Source: JAGTVG01 sp964389805
GTDB lineage: Bacteria; Bacteroidota; Bacteroidia; Cytophagales; Cyclobacteriaceae
Assembly: GCA_964389805.1 (NCBI GenBank)
Contig: CAYMFU010000042.1
Span: 1 to 30,512 of the forward strand
Length of the DNA: 30,512 nt
Direction of reading: 5' to 3'
Shown here: piece by piece, positions 7,807-16,656 of the stretch
How the letters are laid out: the number at the start of each line of letters is the position of its first letter
Position numbering within the stretch: the stretch's first letter is position 1
Position numbers and translations under genes: made by a program
The notes under the pieces: model-generated
What the model was told of the DNA's origin: nothing
What the model saw: the letters and a program-made list of their open reading frames with translations, nothing else
Databases searched by the model: none

Positions 7807-8998
7807 CGATATTGTTTACTTTATTATAGATCATAGTCTGATTGGCCATTATTTTTGTAAATCCTTTTACATCGTCACCTGACCAGGCCATATTCATTTC
7901 TCCATAGGCGCCAAACTCTGAGGACATAAGGTCATGGTCAGATTCCATACCCAATATGAAGAAACGATAGGGTGCCAGACGCGCATAAACAGTTCCTGAC
8001 ACATATTCCTGCGTGTCCTGCAGGAATCGTTCAACATTTCGGGCCAGGGGATCAAGGAACTGCCCCTCATGGATCATCATTCCATACCAGTTTGCCAATT
8101 GATCTTTCCAGTAGATCTGTCCTTTCGTAAGATTATGTTTCTCCATATGTTGATGCGATTTTATAATAAGGAGGGGCAAACCAGCTTCAAATCCGATCCG
8201 GCCTTTAATTCCAATAACGGTATCACCTACGTGAATGTCGCGTCCCAGAGCCCATGGTTCAATAAATTTTGTTAGTTCAACTAATGCCTGAAGAGGATCA
8301 TCATAAATTTTATCATTGAAACCAACAAGTTCTCCCTTTTCAAACTTCAATTTGATGTCTTCAATCGATTCCGTACTCAATTGGGTAGGAAAAGCTGAAC
8401 CAGGTAAGAACTTGTCAGAAGTCAGGGTTTCCTCACCCCCTACAGAGGTACCCCAAATGCCTTTGTTGATTGAATATTTAGCTTTTTGCCAATCCAATTT
8501 GACATCGCGTTTCTTCAAATAGTCAATTTCATCTTGACGTGAAAGTTTCAGATCCCGAATTGGTGTTATAATAGGAATTTCAGGTATAAGAATCCTAAAA
8601 ATAAGATCGAATCGAACCTGATCATTTCCAGCCCCTGTTGAACCGTGTGCCACATAATCTGCTTGTAATTCTTTGGCCCTGGCTGCAATCATTTTTGCCT
8701 GAAAAATCCTTTCGGAACTAACAGAAAGAGGATATGTGCTGTATTTCAGCACATTTCCAAATACAAGGTATTTTATACACTCATCATAATATAGTTGCGT
8801 GGCATCAAGCACCTCATGTTGCTTTGCTCCCATCAAAAGGGACTTCTCTCCAATTGATTTTAACTCATCCTGATCAAATCCACCTGTATCCACTAATACA
8901 GTATAAACATCAAGACCTCTTTCCTGTGATAGGTATTTTACACAATATGATGTATCTAATCCTCCACTATAAGCAAGAACTACTTTTTGATTTTTCAT
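7799..8998 (-). CDS. argG: Argininosuccinate synthase
   Basis: A 399-residue ATP-dependent ligase that joins citrulline and aspartate into argininosuccinate. The ATP pyrophosphatase P-loop AYSGGLDTS is at residues 9-17; further family blocks are HGSTGAGNDQVRF and SINKGIWGTSVGGEE. Length is normal for the type I enzyme. In this operon it acts after the M20 enzyme has freed citrulline. The start ATG is at 8998, 21 bases after the GNAT gene, and the 3' end overlaps argC by 8 bases. Confidence 0.97.
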   Translation of the reverse strand: MKNQKVVLAYSGGLDTSYCVKYLSQERGLDVYTVLVDTGGFDQDELKSIGEKSLLMGAKQHEVLDATQLYYDECIKYLVFGNVLKYSTYPLSVSSERIFQAKMIAARAKELQADYVAHGSTGAGNDQVRFDLIFRILIPEIPIITPIRDLKLSRQDEIDYLKKRDVKLDWQKAKYSINKGIWGTSVGGEETLTSDKFLPGSAFPTQLSTESIEDIKLKFEKGELVGFNDKIYDDPLQALVELTKFIEPWALGRDIHVGDTVIGIKGRIGFEAGLPLLIIKSHQHMEKHNLTKGQIYWKDQLANWYGMMIHEGQFLDPLARNVERFLQDTQEYVSGTVYARLAPYRFFILGMESDHDLMSSEFGAYGEMNMAWSGDDVKGFTKIMANQTMIYNKVNNIDE

Positions 8999-9019
8999 TT
9001 TATTATAGATTAAAAAATT

Positions 9020-9670
9020 CTATGAATTATCTTTTGATTTTTGAATACCTTTTAAAAGTACATGTTTTTTAAATCTGATCCACCTATCATAAATCCTTAA
9101 TCCTTTCAGATTGAATTTTTTTCCATTATTGGGGGATTTTTCGGGATCAAACAACATCCCGGTACACAAGCAATGGATCCTATCCATCCGGTTCAGAATA
9201 TCATAATTGATGCAGCTTGAGCACCCATACCAGAACTGATCGTCCTGGGTCAGCTCAGAAAATGTGACGGGTCGATATCCAAGTTCTGAGTTTATGTGCA
9301 TTACTGCAAGATTTGTCGTCAATCCAAATAATTTTGCCTTGGGATACAGTTCCCTGGAAAGCTCAAAAGCTTTAGTTTTAATTTTTTTTGCAAGCCCCAT
9401 TTTTCTGAAATCCGGATTCACAATGAGCCCTGAATTAGCTACGTAATTTGCTTTGCTCCATTTTTCCAGATAACAGAAACCTGCAAATTTTCCATCGCTG
9501 CTTAAACAAATGATAGCATGTCCATTTTCAATTTTTTTACGAATATATTCTTCAGGCCGCCTTGCTATTCCCGTCCCTCTTTCTTTAGCAGAAGTCTCGA
9601 TATAATCACAAATCGTACCGGTATATTTCAGAAAATTTTTATTTGATATATAGATCTTAAAATCGGGCAT
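9020..9670 (-). CDS. GNAT acetyltransferase heading the arginine operon, likely N-acylglutamate synthase
   Basis: A 216-residue GNAT. The acyl-CoA-binding motif A is seen as NSGLIVNPDFRKMGLAKKI at 79-97, with the R/Q-x-x-G-x-A signature at RKMGLA; the core of the fold ends near residue 135. It is first in the operon and no ArgA or ArgJ is in the window, so the best inference is that it acylates glutamate, as GNATs in this position are thought to do in Bacteroidota. Unlike classical ArgA it has no amino-acid-kinase domain. After the core it has four cysteines, Cys150, Cys153, Cys167 and Cys169 (GCSSC and CLC), a possible metal site, then a basic tail of about 35 residues. The ATG at 9670 gives a normal first strand (MPDFKIYIS). 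Confidence 0.82.
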   Translation of the reverse strand: MPDFKIYISNKNFLKYTGTICDYIETSAKERGTGIARRPEEYIRKKIENGHAIICLSSDGKFAGFCYLEKWSKANYVANSGLIVNPDFRKMGLAKKIKTKAFELSRELYPKAKLFGLTTNLAVMHINSELGYRPVTFSELTQDDQFWYGCSSCINYDILNRMDRIHCLCTGMLFDPEKSPNNGKKFNLKGLRIYDRWIRFKKHVLLKGIQKSKDNS

Positions 9671-9796
9671 AAATTACATGCTTTTTATTTTAATTTTATT
9701 TCTGGGATATTGAATGTGTGGATTACCATTACGTAAATGGCAGTAAAAATTAACCGGCCCTAAGGCCTGAGAAAAGCAATGATGTGATGTCCTGTA

Positions 9797-9835
9797 TGAA
9801 TCTTCGGATAATTCAATTTTTGAATAATTTATGCA
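9797..9835. promoter_or_regulatory. Candidate ArgR-type operator upstream of the arginine operon
   Basis: Within the 213-base gap before the operon there are three ARG-box-like half sites: TGAAT at 9797-9801, ATTCA at 9811-9815 and TGAAT at 9821-9825. ATTCAATTTTTGAAT (9811-9825) is a perfect 6-base inverted repeat, and TGAATAATTTATGCA (9821-9835) matches the first half and W4 centre of the E. coli ARG box with a one-base insertion and one mismatch after it. No TAnnTTTG promoter element was found in this gap. The call is tentative; AT-rich DNA gives such matches by chance. Confidence 0.3.
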
Positions 9836-9883
9836 AAGAGAATCAAAAAAAAACAATTAATAAAGATTTAAAGACAATATTTA

Positions 9884-10423
9884 TTAAAAATATTTGCAAT
9901 CTAATATTTCCTTTAAAATGATGGCGTCCTTAATACTATCTTTATTTCGTAATAAGTCCCGGTACCGTTTTGCCGTGTGGATATTAACACCTTCCGATAT
10001 CTTATATTCGTCAAATCTTTTTTTCTCGGCCGATTCCAGGTTAACTTGTTCATCAAGAGTTTTAAAATCCTTATTTACATTGTAAACTTCCTCATAACTT
10101 TTATATCTGCTCTCTTCCTGCGTCTCATATTCTTCTGTAAATTTCTCTTCCTTGTTATAATTTCCATCTACATAGGATTCCTCAAGTTCTTCCGGTTCCT
10201 CTTCATATTCATATTCCGGTTTTTCCTTTCGTCCGGTAAATTCTTTTAAAAGGTCTTCAAAGGTTACAGGTTTTTCTGTTCTTGGGGCCTTTTCATATCC
10301 ACCACCTGAATCTGTATTACGGTGTTTTTGGGGAGGTGGTGCTTGCTTTTTTTTACGAAATGCGCGACTTAAAAAATAAATTGCTCCCAAAGCAATATAA
10401 ATGTATAATTCAAGATCATCCAT
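9884..10423 (-). CDS. Membrane-anchored acidic protein of unknown function
   Basis: A 179-residue protein I cannot assign to a named family. Residues 6-20 (LYIYIALGAIYFLSR) form one membrane helix with a short acidic N-terminus outside and a basic RKKKQ after it, so the bulk is predicted to be cytoplasmic. A Pro/Gly linker is followed by PVTFEDLLKEFTG near residues 52-64, then a long Glu/Tyr-rich low-complexity stretch (about 65-120), and a C-terminal basic-acidic helix region ending in AIILKEILDCKYF that looks folded and conserved. It is divergent from smc, with a 68-base shared promoter region holding a possible -7 element (TAGATTTG, minus strand, 10438-10431) that would give an almost leaderless mRNA. 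Confidence 0.75.
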   Translation of the reverse strand: MDDLELYIYIALGAIYFLSRAFRKKKQAPPPQKHRNTDSGGGYEKAPRTEKPVTFEDLLKEFTGRKEKPEYEYEEEPEELEESYVDGNYNKEEKFTEEYETQEESRYKSYEEVYNVNKDFKTLDEQVNLESAEKKRFDEYKISEGVNIHTAKRYRDLLRNKDSIKDAIILKEILDCKYF

Positions 10424-10449
10424 GGTAACACAAATCTAAGAAATAATTT

Positions 10450-10457
10450 TATATTTG
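10450..10457 (+). promoter_or_regulatory. Candidate -7 promoter element for smc
   Basis: TATATTTG matches the Bacteroidota -7 consensus TAnnTTTG and lies 35 bases before the smc ATG. No TTTG is visible at the -33 position, so the element is only a candidate. Confidence 0.4.
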
Positions 10458-10491
10458 CCTTCTATAATTTATTTATGATATAAATTGCCGG

Positions 10492-13400
10492 ATGGAGCTG
10501 ACCAAACTCGAAGTAAAGGGATTTAAAAGTTTTGGAGACAAAGTTGTTATTAACTTTAATAAAGGAATAACGGGTATTGTAGGACCAAATGGATGCGGAA
10601 AATCAAATATTGTCGATGCGATCCGCTGGGTACTTGGCGAACAGAAAATCAAAACCCTGCGTTCTGAAAAGATGGAAAACATCATCTTTAATGGAACTAA
10701 AAGTAGAAAAGCCCTTCAATTAGCTGAAGCCTCAATTACTTTCGAAAATACGAAGAATATTCTTCCAACTGAATATTCCTCGATAACTATAACCAGAAGA
10801 TATTTCAGGTCTGGTGACAGTGAATATTTATTAAACGGTGTTCCCTGCAGGTTAAAGGATATTACAAATCTTTTTCTAGACACCGGGATTGCTTCACATA
10901 GCTATGCAATAATTGAATTAGCGATGGTTGATGAGATCCTTAATGATAAGGATAATAGCCGGAGGCATCTTTTTGAAGAAGCTGCAGGGATTTCAAAATT
11001 CAGGGTCCGGAAAAGGGAAACCTTACGGAAACTTGAAGCTACTGACCTTGATCTTGAAAGAGTTGAGGATCTAATTTACGAGATCCAGAAAAATATGCGG
11101 TCTTTGGAGAGACAGGCCAAGCAGACACAGCGATATTTTAAGATTAAGGAAGAGTACAAGAATTTAAGCATTTTACTGGCAAGAAAAACAGTAGCCCTGC
11201 AAAAGGATCAGCTGGAAAATATAAACATTCAAACAGCTAAAGAAAATGACAAGAAGCTAAGCCTGTCCAAAAAAGTCAATGAAAAAGAAGCGGGGATAGA
11301 AAATGCCAAAAAAGAGCTTCTTGAAAAAGAAAAGGATCTTTCGCAAAAACAAAAGGCTTCAAATGAATATGTTACAAAAATCAGGCAATTCGAAAGCGAT
11401 AAAAAGATCAAAAATGAAAAGTTAAGATTTCTGAATGACAAGAGTTTGAATCTTAAGGATCAAATCGATCAGGATAAAAAGAGTAATGAAAGGGCATCAT
11501 TCAGTATTCAGAGCCTAAAACAAGAGAAAAAATCTGCTGAGATAACTCTTCATGAAGCCGAGATCAAACTCAAAGGTCTTCAGGATGAACATCAGGAAGA
11601 AAAGAAAAGAACACAATTTCTTCAAGATGAGGTGGATTCCATGAATAGGGTGTACAAGGTAAAGCATGAAGAGGTCTTCCAGTATAATAAGGAATTCGAA
11701 ATAAAGGAAATACAGCTGAACACCTTAAAACAGGAGCTGGAAAAGACTACAAGCGATACTACTGAACAATCGGAAAGCCTGGTTGAGTTCGACAAGAAGA
11801 TAAAAGAGATCAGATCTGAACTCGACAGTAAATCAAAATATCTGAATTCCTTAAAGAAGGGAGAAAATCAGATTGAAGAAAGAATTGTATCATCTGATAA
11901 ACTGATAGAAAAAATAAAGGATGAACTTTCAGCTACGACCCGTATTCTTGATTCCAAGCAGAATGAGTTCAATCTCACAAAATCTCTTATTGATAATTTA
12001 GAGGGTTTCCCGGAAGCTATCCGGTTTTTAAAGATCCAGAAAAATTGGGGAAAAAAAGCTCCGCTTCTCAGTGACATTCTTACAACTGAAGAAAAATACC
12101 GGGCAACCATTGAGAATTACCTGGAACCTTATATGAATTATTATGTGGTTGATTCTGAGGCAGATGCGTTTAAAGCGGTAAATTTATTAAGTGAAGCATC
12201 GAAAGGCAGGGCTCATTTTTTTATACTTGATAGCGTTGAAAAATTCGTCCCTTCTCCGATTAAAATTTTTGATAATGCTACCCCTGCTACTGAAATCGTA
12301 GAATACGACCTTAAGTATCAAAAGCTGGTAAGTTACATTTTATCTAATGTTTATTTAATTTCTCAAACTTCCGGTGATTTCCCAAAGGATGAAGAGGCCA
12401 TATTCATAACTGCTAATGGAAAGTTTACCAAAAAGAGGTTTAGTATATCAGGCGGTTCGGTAGGTTTATTTGAAGGAAAAAGAATAGGAAGAGCTAAAAA
12501 TCTTGAAAAACTGGATCGGGATATCAAAAGATTGAACAAGAAACACCTGGATATCAAAAACAAACTGAATGAGGAATTAAAAGCCATTGTTAAACTTAAA
12601 GGATCAACCAAAAAAGATAAGATTGATTTACTCCAGACGGAAATTAACCATCTTAATGAAAGCCTGATATCACTCAAAACAAGGGAGGAACAATATTCAC
12701 AGCTCCTTTCCAATCAGTCCACAAAAAAAGAAAACATTCAGGAAAAAATTGAAGAATTAAACAACGACCTGGAAAAGCTCTCTCCTATTACCGAAAAGGG
12801 GGAAATAGATCTTGAGATATTGGGTGAAAAGATTATAAGCTTGCAGAGCGAACTTAAAAATCAACAGGAAATGTTATCATTGAAGTCAGCTGCCTACAAT
12901 GATGATAATATTTTATTTCACCAGCAAAAAAACAAGATCAATAGCATTGATCAGGAGATCAATTTCAAAACAATTGCATTCGAAAACTCCAAAGAGAGAA
13001 TAAGTAAAAACCAGGAATCTTTGGAGATCAATGAAAAGGAAATAAAAGAACTTCTTTCTTCTGACGAGAATAGCGAAGAAGTACTTCTGGGAATGTATGA
13101 AGAAAAAGAAGCTTTCGAAAAAGTCCTCAATGAATCAGAGAAAGGATATTATTCGGCACGCGGGCAAATTGACGAACTGGAAAATCAGGTTCGTGAATTA
13201 CAGCACAACCGTGAGAACATAGATACCATCATTATTGAGTTAAAAGACAAGCTTAACGAGATAAAACTCCAGTTAAATAGTATAAAAGAGAGATTATCTG
13301 TTGAGTTCCAGATAAGCCTCGACGATATATTGAAAGGGCCGGAAAATGAGGAGGAGGGTGAGGCCGAATCAGAGGAATCTTTAAGAGAAAAGGTTGATAC

Positions 13401-14031
13401 AATTAAGAATAAGCTGGAAAAAATTGGCCCGATCAACCCTATGGCAATGGAGGCCTACGAGGAAGTTAAAAAGCGCAATGACTTTATAACTGAACAGAGA
13501 GAAGACTTATTTCAGGCAAAAGAATCTTTAAAGGCAACAATTGATGAAATTGATCTTGCCGCCAGAGCCAATTTTATGGAGGCTTTTGAAAAAATTAAAG
13601 ATAATTTTATAAATGTGTTCAGAACCTTATTTGGTGAGGAAGATGATTGCGACCTTATCCTAACCGATATTGAAGATCCACTAAGCTCAAGTATCGAAAT
13701 TATAGCAAAACCAAAAGGAAAGAAACCTCTAACCATTAATCAGCTTTCAGGTGGGGAGAAAACACTTACTGCCACTTCTCTTCTTTTTGCTATATATCTA
13801 ATGAAACCAGCTCCCTTCTGTATTTTTGACGAAGTGGATGCTCCGCTTGACGATGCCAACCTTGATAAATTCAACCTGATCATCAGAAAATTCTCAAAAG
13901 ACTCACAGTTTATTATCGTAACGCATAATAAGCGGACAATGGTCTCTACTGATGTCATATACGGAATAACAATGGTGGAACAAGGGATCTCAAAAGTAGT
14001 CCCTGTTGACTTAAGAGAACTGGAAGTATAA
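10492..14031 (+). CDS. smc: Chromosome segregation ATPase SMC
   Basis: A full-length 1179-residue SMC protein, the ATPase core of bacterial condensin (with ScpA and ScpB, not in this window), which compacts and helps segregate the chromosome. Visible in order: Walker A GPNGCGKS at 31-38, a first long coiled coil from about 170 to 500, a hinge domain around 520-660 that includes a Gly-rich strand (SGGSVGLFEG), a second coiled coil to about 1000, the ABC signature LSGGEKT near 1085 and Walker B CIFDEVDAPLDDAN near 1110. The ATG at 10492 gives MELTKLEVKGFKSF, the standard start of SMC. Composition is rich in Lys and Glu as expected for coiled coils. Monocistronic or first in a unit; pgi starts 79 bases later. 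Confidence 0.98.
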   Translation: MELTKLEVKGFKSFGDKVVINFNKGITGIVGPNGCGKSNIVDAIRWVLGEQKIKTLRSEKMENIIFNGTKSRKALQLAEASITFENTKNILPTEYSSITITRRYFRSGDSEYLLNGVPCRLKDITNLFLDTGIASHSYAIIELAMVDEILNDKDNSRRHLFEEAAGISKFRVRKRETLRKLEATDLDLERVEDLIYEIQKNMRSLERQAKQTQRYFKIKEEYKNLSILLARKTVALQKDQLENINIQTAKENDKKLSLSKKVNEKEAGIENAKKELLEKEKDLSQKQKASNEYVTKIRQFESDKKIKNEKLRFLNDKSLNLKDQIDQDKKSNERASFSIQSLKQEKKSAEITLHEAEIKLKGLQDEHQEEKKRTQFLQDEVDSMNRVYKVKHEEVFQYNKEFEIKEIQLNTLKQELEKTTSDTTEQSESLVEFDKKIKEIRSELDSKSKYLNSLKKGENQIEERIVSSDKLIEKIKDELSATTRILDSKQNEFNLTKSLIDNLEGFPEAIRFLKIQKNWGKKAPLLSDILTTEEKYRATIENYLEPYMNYYVVDSEADAFKAVNLLSEASKGRAHFFILDSVEKFVPSPIKIFDNATPATEIVEYDLKYQKLVSYILSNVYLISQTSGDFPKDEEAIFITANGKFTKKRFSISGGSVGLFEGKRIGRAKNLEKLDRDIKRLNKKHLDIKNKLNEELKAIVKLKGSTKKDKIDLLQTEINHLNESLISLKTREEQYSQLLSNQSTKKENIQEKIEELNNDLEKLSPITEKGEIDLEILGEKIISLQSELKNQQEMLSLKSAAYNDDNILFHQQKNKINSIDQEINFKTIAFENSKERISKNQESLEINEKEIKELLSSDENSEEVLLGMYEEKEAFEKVLNESEKGYYSARGQIDELENQVRELQHNRENIDTIIIELKDKLNEIKLQLNSIKERLSVEFQISLDDILKGPENEEEGEAESEESLREKVDTIKNKLEKIGPINPMAMEAYEEVKKRNDFITEQREDLFQAKESLKATIDEIDLAARANFMEAFEKIKDNFINVFRTLFGEEDDCDLILTDIEDPLSSSIEIIAKPKGKKPLTINQLSGGEKTLTATSLLFAIYLMKPAPFCIFDEVDAPLDDANLDKFNLIIRKFSKDSQFIIVTHNKRTMVSTDVIYGITMVEQGISKVVPVDLRELEV

Positions 14032-14110
14032 TTTCAGAAGTCAATTACAATTAATCTACCAGGCCTCTATTATCATGTATAAATTGAATTGAATTTTTAA
14101 AAATTATAAA

Positions 14111-15760
14111 ATGCTAAAAAAGATAAATCCTACCCAAACACAAGCATGGGCTAAGCTCACCGACCATTTTAAAGATATTCATCATAAACATATAGTAGAT
14201 ATGTTTAATGAAGATCCGGAAAGAGCGGATAATTTCTCCATAGTATTTAATGAAATATTAATTGATTATTCTAAGAACCGAATTGATGTTGAGACTAAAA
14301 AGTTACTCCTGGAATTAGCGGAAGAGGTTGATTTAAAAGGGGCAATCGATTCTATGTTTACAGGTGAAATGATAAATTTGACCGAAAGACGAGCCGTATT
14401 ACATGTTGCCCTCAGAAACAGGCTGAATGCTCCGATATATGTAGACAACAATGACGTTATGCCAGATATTAATAAGGTTCTGGAAAAAATGAAGTCCTTC
14501 TCTGAAGAAGTTATTTCTGGTAATTGGAAAGGCTATACAGGACGACAGATTACAGATATAGTAAATATAGGTATTGGTGGATCGGCCCTGGGACCACTTA
14601 TGGTCTCAAAAGCACTTCGGCCATTTAAGATCCCGCATATAAATGTTCATTTTGTTTCAAATGTAGATGGTTCACAAATAGCTGAAACCTTAACTAAGGT
14701 AAATCCTGAGCAAACATTGTTCCTGATCTCTTCCAAAACATTTACAACCCAGGAGACTATGACCAATGCCCATACTGCCAGGGATTGGTTCCTCAATTCA
14801 GCGCTTGATGAAGAGTTCATTAAAAAACATTTTGTAGCCATTTCCACAAACAAAGAAGCAGTTGAGAATTTCGGTATAGATCCAAGGAACATGTTCGAAT
14901 TTTGGAATTGGGTTGGTGGAAGATATTCTCTCTGGTCAGCAATCGGATTATCCATAATCTTAAGTATAGGTTTCGAAAACTTCCTTGAACTGCATAATGG
15001 TGCTCATGAGATGGACCTGCATTTTCAGAATACTGAATTTGAAAATAACATACCAGTTATATTGGCTCTACTGGGCATATGGTACAACAATTTCTTTGAT
15101 GCAGACACCTATGCCATCTTACCTTATAGCCAGGATATGCAATATCTCCCTACATATTTGCAACAGGGAGACATGGAAAGTAATGGTAAGAGTGTCGATC
15201 GGAGTGAAAATATAGTAAGCTATCAGACCGGCCCCATCATATGGGGAGAACCGGGGACAGATGGGCAACATGCTTTTTATCAACTAATACATCAAGGCAC
15301 CAAAATGATCCCTTGTGATTTTCTAATTCCTGCTAAAAGTTTTGATCAGGTGGGAGATCATCATAAGAAACTGATTTCTAATTTCTTCGCGCAAACAGAG
15401 GCTTTGATGAAGGGTAAAACAGAAAAAGAAGTAATTGAGGAGTTCGAAAAAGATGGGAAGAAAGTAGGGGATATTGTTCATCTGGTTCCTTATAAAATCT
15501 TTCATGGCAACCGGCCCACGAATTCAATTCTCTTTAAAGGGCTTACTCCAAAGACCTTAGGTAGCATAATAGCTATGTACGAGCATAAAATCTTTGTTCA
15601 GGGAGTGATCTGGAATATCTTCAGCTTTGACCAGTGGGGAGTGGAACTTGGGAAACAGCTGGCGCAGAAAATTTTACCGGAGCTTGAAGGTGATCAGGAA
15701 ATTACATCACATGATGGTTCAACTAATAACCTGATTAATTATTATAAGAAAATCCGGTAA
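14111..15760 (+). CDS. pgi: Glucose-6-phosphate isomerase
   Basis: A 549-residue phosphoglucose isomerase of the large (E. coli-like) type, interconverting glucose 6-phosphate and fructose 6-phosphate in glycolysis and gluconeogenesis. Seen: the phosphate-binding NIGIGGSALGP and SSKTFTTQET blocks, the family signature GGRYSLWSAIGLSI near 269-282, and the second signature FDQWGVELGKQLA near 505-517, whose lysine is catalytic. The start is the ATG at 14111 (MLKKINPTQTQAW), normal for the family. The stop lies only 11 bases from the stop of a convergent gene, leaving no room for a separate terminator. Confidence 0.97.
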   Translation: MLKKINPTQTQAWAKLTDHFKDIHHKHIVDMFNEDPERADNFSIVFNEILIDYSKNRIDVETKKLLLELAEEVDLKGAIDSMFTGEMINLTERRAVLHVALRNRLNAPIYVDNNDVMPDINKVLEKMKSFSEEVISGNWKGYTGRQITDIVNIGIGGSALGPLMVSKALRPFKIPHINVHFVSNVDGSQIAETLTKVNPEQTLFLISSKTFTTQETMTNAHTARDWFLNSALDEEFIKKHFVAISTNKEAVENFGIDPRNMFEFWNWVGGRYSLWSAIGLSIILSIGFENFLELHNGAHEMDLHFQNTEFENNIPVILALLGIWYNNFFDADTYAILPYSQDMQYLPTYLQQGDMESNGKSVDRSENIVSYQTGPIIWGEPGTDGQHAFYQLIHQGTKMIPCDFLIPAKSFDQVGDHHKKLISNFFAQTEALMKGKTEKEVIEEFEKDGKKVGDIVHLVPYKIFHGNRPTNSILFKGLTPKTLGSIIAMYEHKIFVQGVIWNIFSFDQWGVELGKQLAQKILPELEGDQEITSHDGSTNNLINYYKKIR

Positions 15761-15771
15761 CTGAAACGACA

Positions 15772-16197
15772 TCACTGAATAGAAGAATAAAGAGTTTGTT
15801 CCTTTATTTCTTGGTTATTAGCTTGTAGTAATTCTTCGGCATTCAATAATTCAAGCTTAAGAACACCCTTTGAATTATCCAGGATCTTAAATTTCTGATC
15901 CCCAGCAGGTGATCTTAAAACCAAAGAGGGAAGGTTGTGATTTACCGACCACAAACCGCTCTCAACAGATTTATCTGTATTAATCCTGGTGAAAAATCCA
16001 TCATTCCGAAGAATTATATTATACAATTCCTTACGAGCGCCCATCAATGCAAATTGATTGGCCGACATTTCCTCCACTTGAACAACCTTTTCAGCAATAC
16101 CTTCGGTGTTTGGATCCACAACTCCACTTTCCCAGTTGAAGTATGCGGTCCAGGCAACAACTTGGAATACAAAAAATAAGGTTAATCGAAATTTCAT
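15772..16197 (-). CDS. Small exported protein, lipocalin-like pattern, unknown function
   Basis: A 141-residue protein I do not recognise by name. I place the start at the ATG at 16197 (MKFRLTLFFVFQVVAWTAYF), which gives a short basic start and a hydrophobic signal sequence or anchor; the alternative TTG at 16239 would put the hydrophobic stretch inside the protein and is less likely. The mature part has a helix-like segment (NQFALMGARKELYNIIL) and then alternating strands with GLWSVNHNLPSLVLRSPAGDQ and a later LKLELLN, resembling the 'W-x-x-x-x-x-x-P-x-L-x-L' pattern of small lipocalin-like domains. It is convergent with pgi with 11 bases between stops. Predicted location is the periplasm or inner membrane; the role is unknown. 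Confidence 0.7.
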   Translation of the reverse strand: MKFRLTLFFVFQVVAWTAYFNWESGVVDPNTEGIAEKVVQVEEMSANQFALMGARKELYNIILRNDGFFTRINTDKSVESGLWSVNHNLPSLVLRSPAGDQKFKILDNSKGVLKLELLNAEELLQANNQEIKEQTLYSSIQ

Positions 16198-16656
16198 AAC
16201 AGGCTGATCACTAATGAACTTTAACAAATAAATTTTCAATATTCTAAATACGAATCTTTTTAATTAGATCAAATAACATCAATTGTTAAAAATTGAATGT
16301 AAAACAATACCAATAACCTTTCCCTGAACTAAAACGCACTGATGGTACTAATATTACATGCCAGATCGAACAATACATTAATCTACAAATATTATAAATA
16401 AATAATAAAAATTCTAGATATTTTACAATTTTCTTTCTATTTGCCAAAAATTAACACATGTTCCTCAAGCTTAACTGGTTAGAGGTTCAAATTACATGCC
16501 AATTCAATATTCTTTAATAGATATCTAATTACAACCCAATGTAACCCTGGAATATGAAAAATTAGACTTTTTAATACCGAAATTGAATTTCTTGAAACGA
16601 AATCTATCAGCCAGCTGAATAAGAATACAGGTCACACTACCATTGCGCATTATAAA
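16198..16656. other. 459-base stretch without a supported gene
   Basis: Very AT-rich, with no reading frame that looks like protein. It holds an 11-base direct repeat ATTACATGCCA at 16353-16363 and 16491-16501, and a small inverted repeat TAACA-TCAAT-TGTTA at 16274-16288. No TAnnTTTG promoter element was found for the minus-strand gene that starts at 16197. A stretch at 16467-16494 resembles a tRNA D arm but has no other tRNA parts. It could be a decayed gene or hold a small RNA; I see nothing decisive. Confidence 0.5.

Noticed and set aside
9674..9856. A 60-codon minus-strand frame between the GNAT gene and the acidic membrane protein gene.
   Set aside because: No recognisable domain, atypical composition, and it covers the region expected to hold the arginine operon promoter.
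15937..16179. An 80-codon plus-strand frame opposite the small exported protein gene.
   Set aside because: The minus-strand protein has a signal sequence and a domain-like strand pattern; the plus-strand product shows neither.
16467..16494. A stretch like a tRNA D arm (AGCTTAACTGGTTAGAG) followed by GGTTCAAATT.
   Set aside because: No acceptor stem, anticodon arm or CCA-type end can be fitted around it, and the D-arm-like and T-loop-like parts are fused with no room between.
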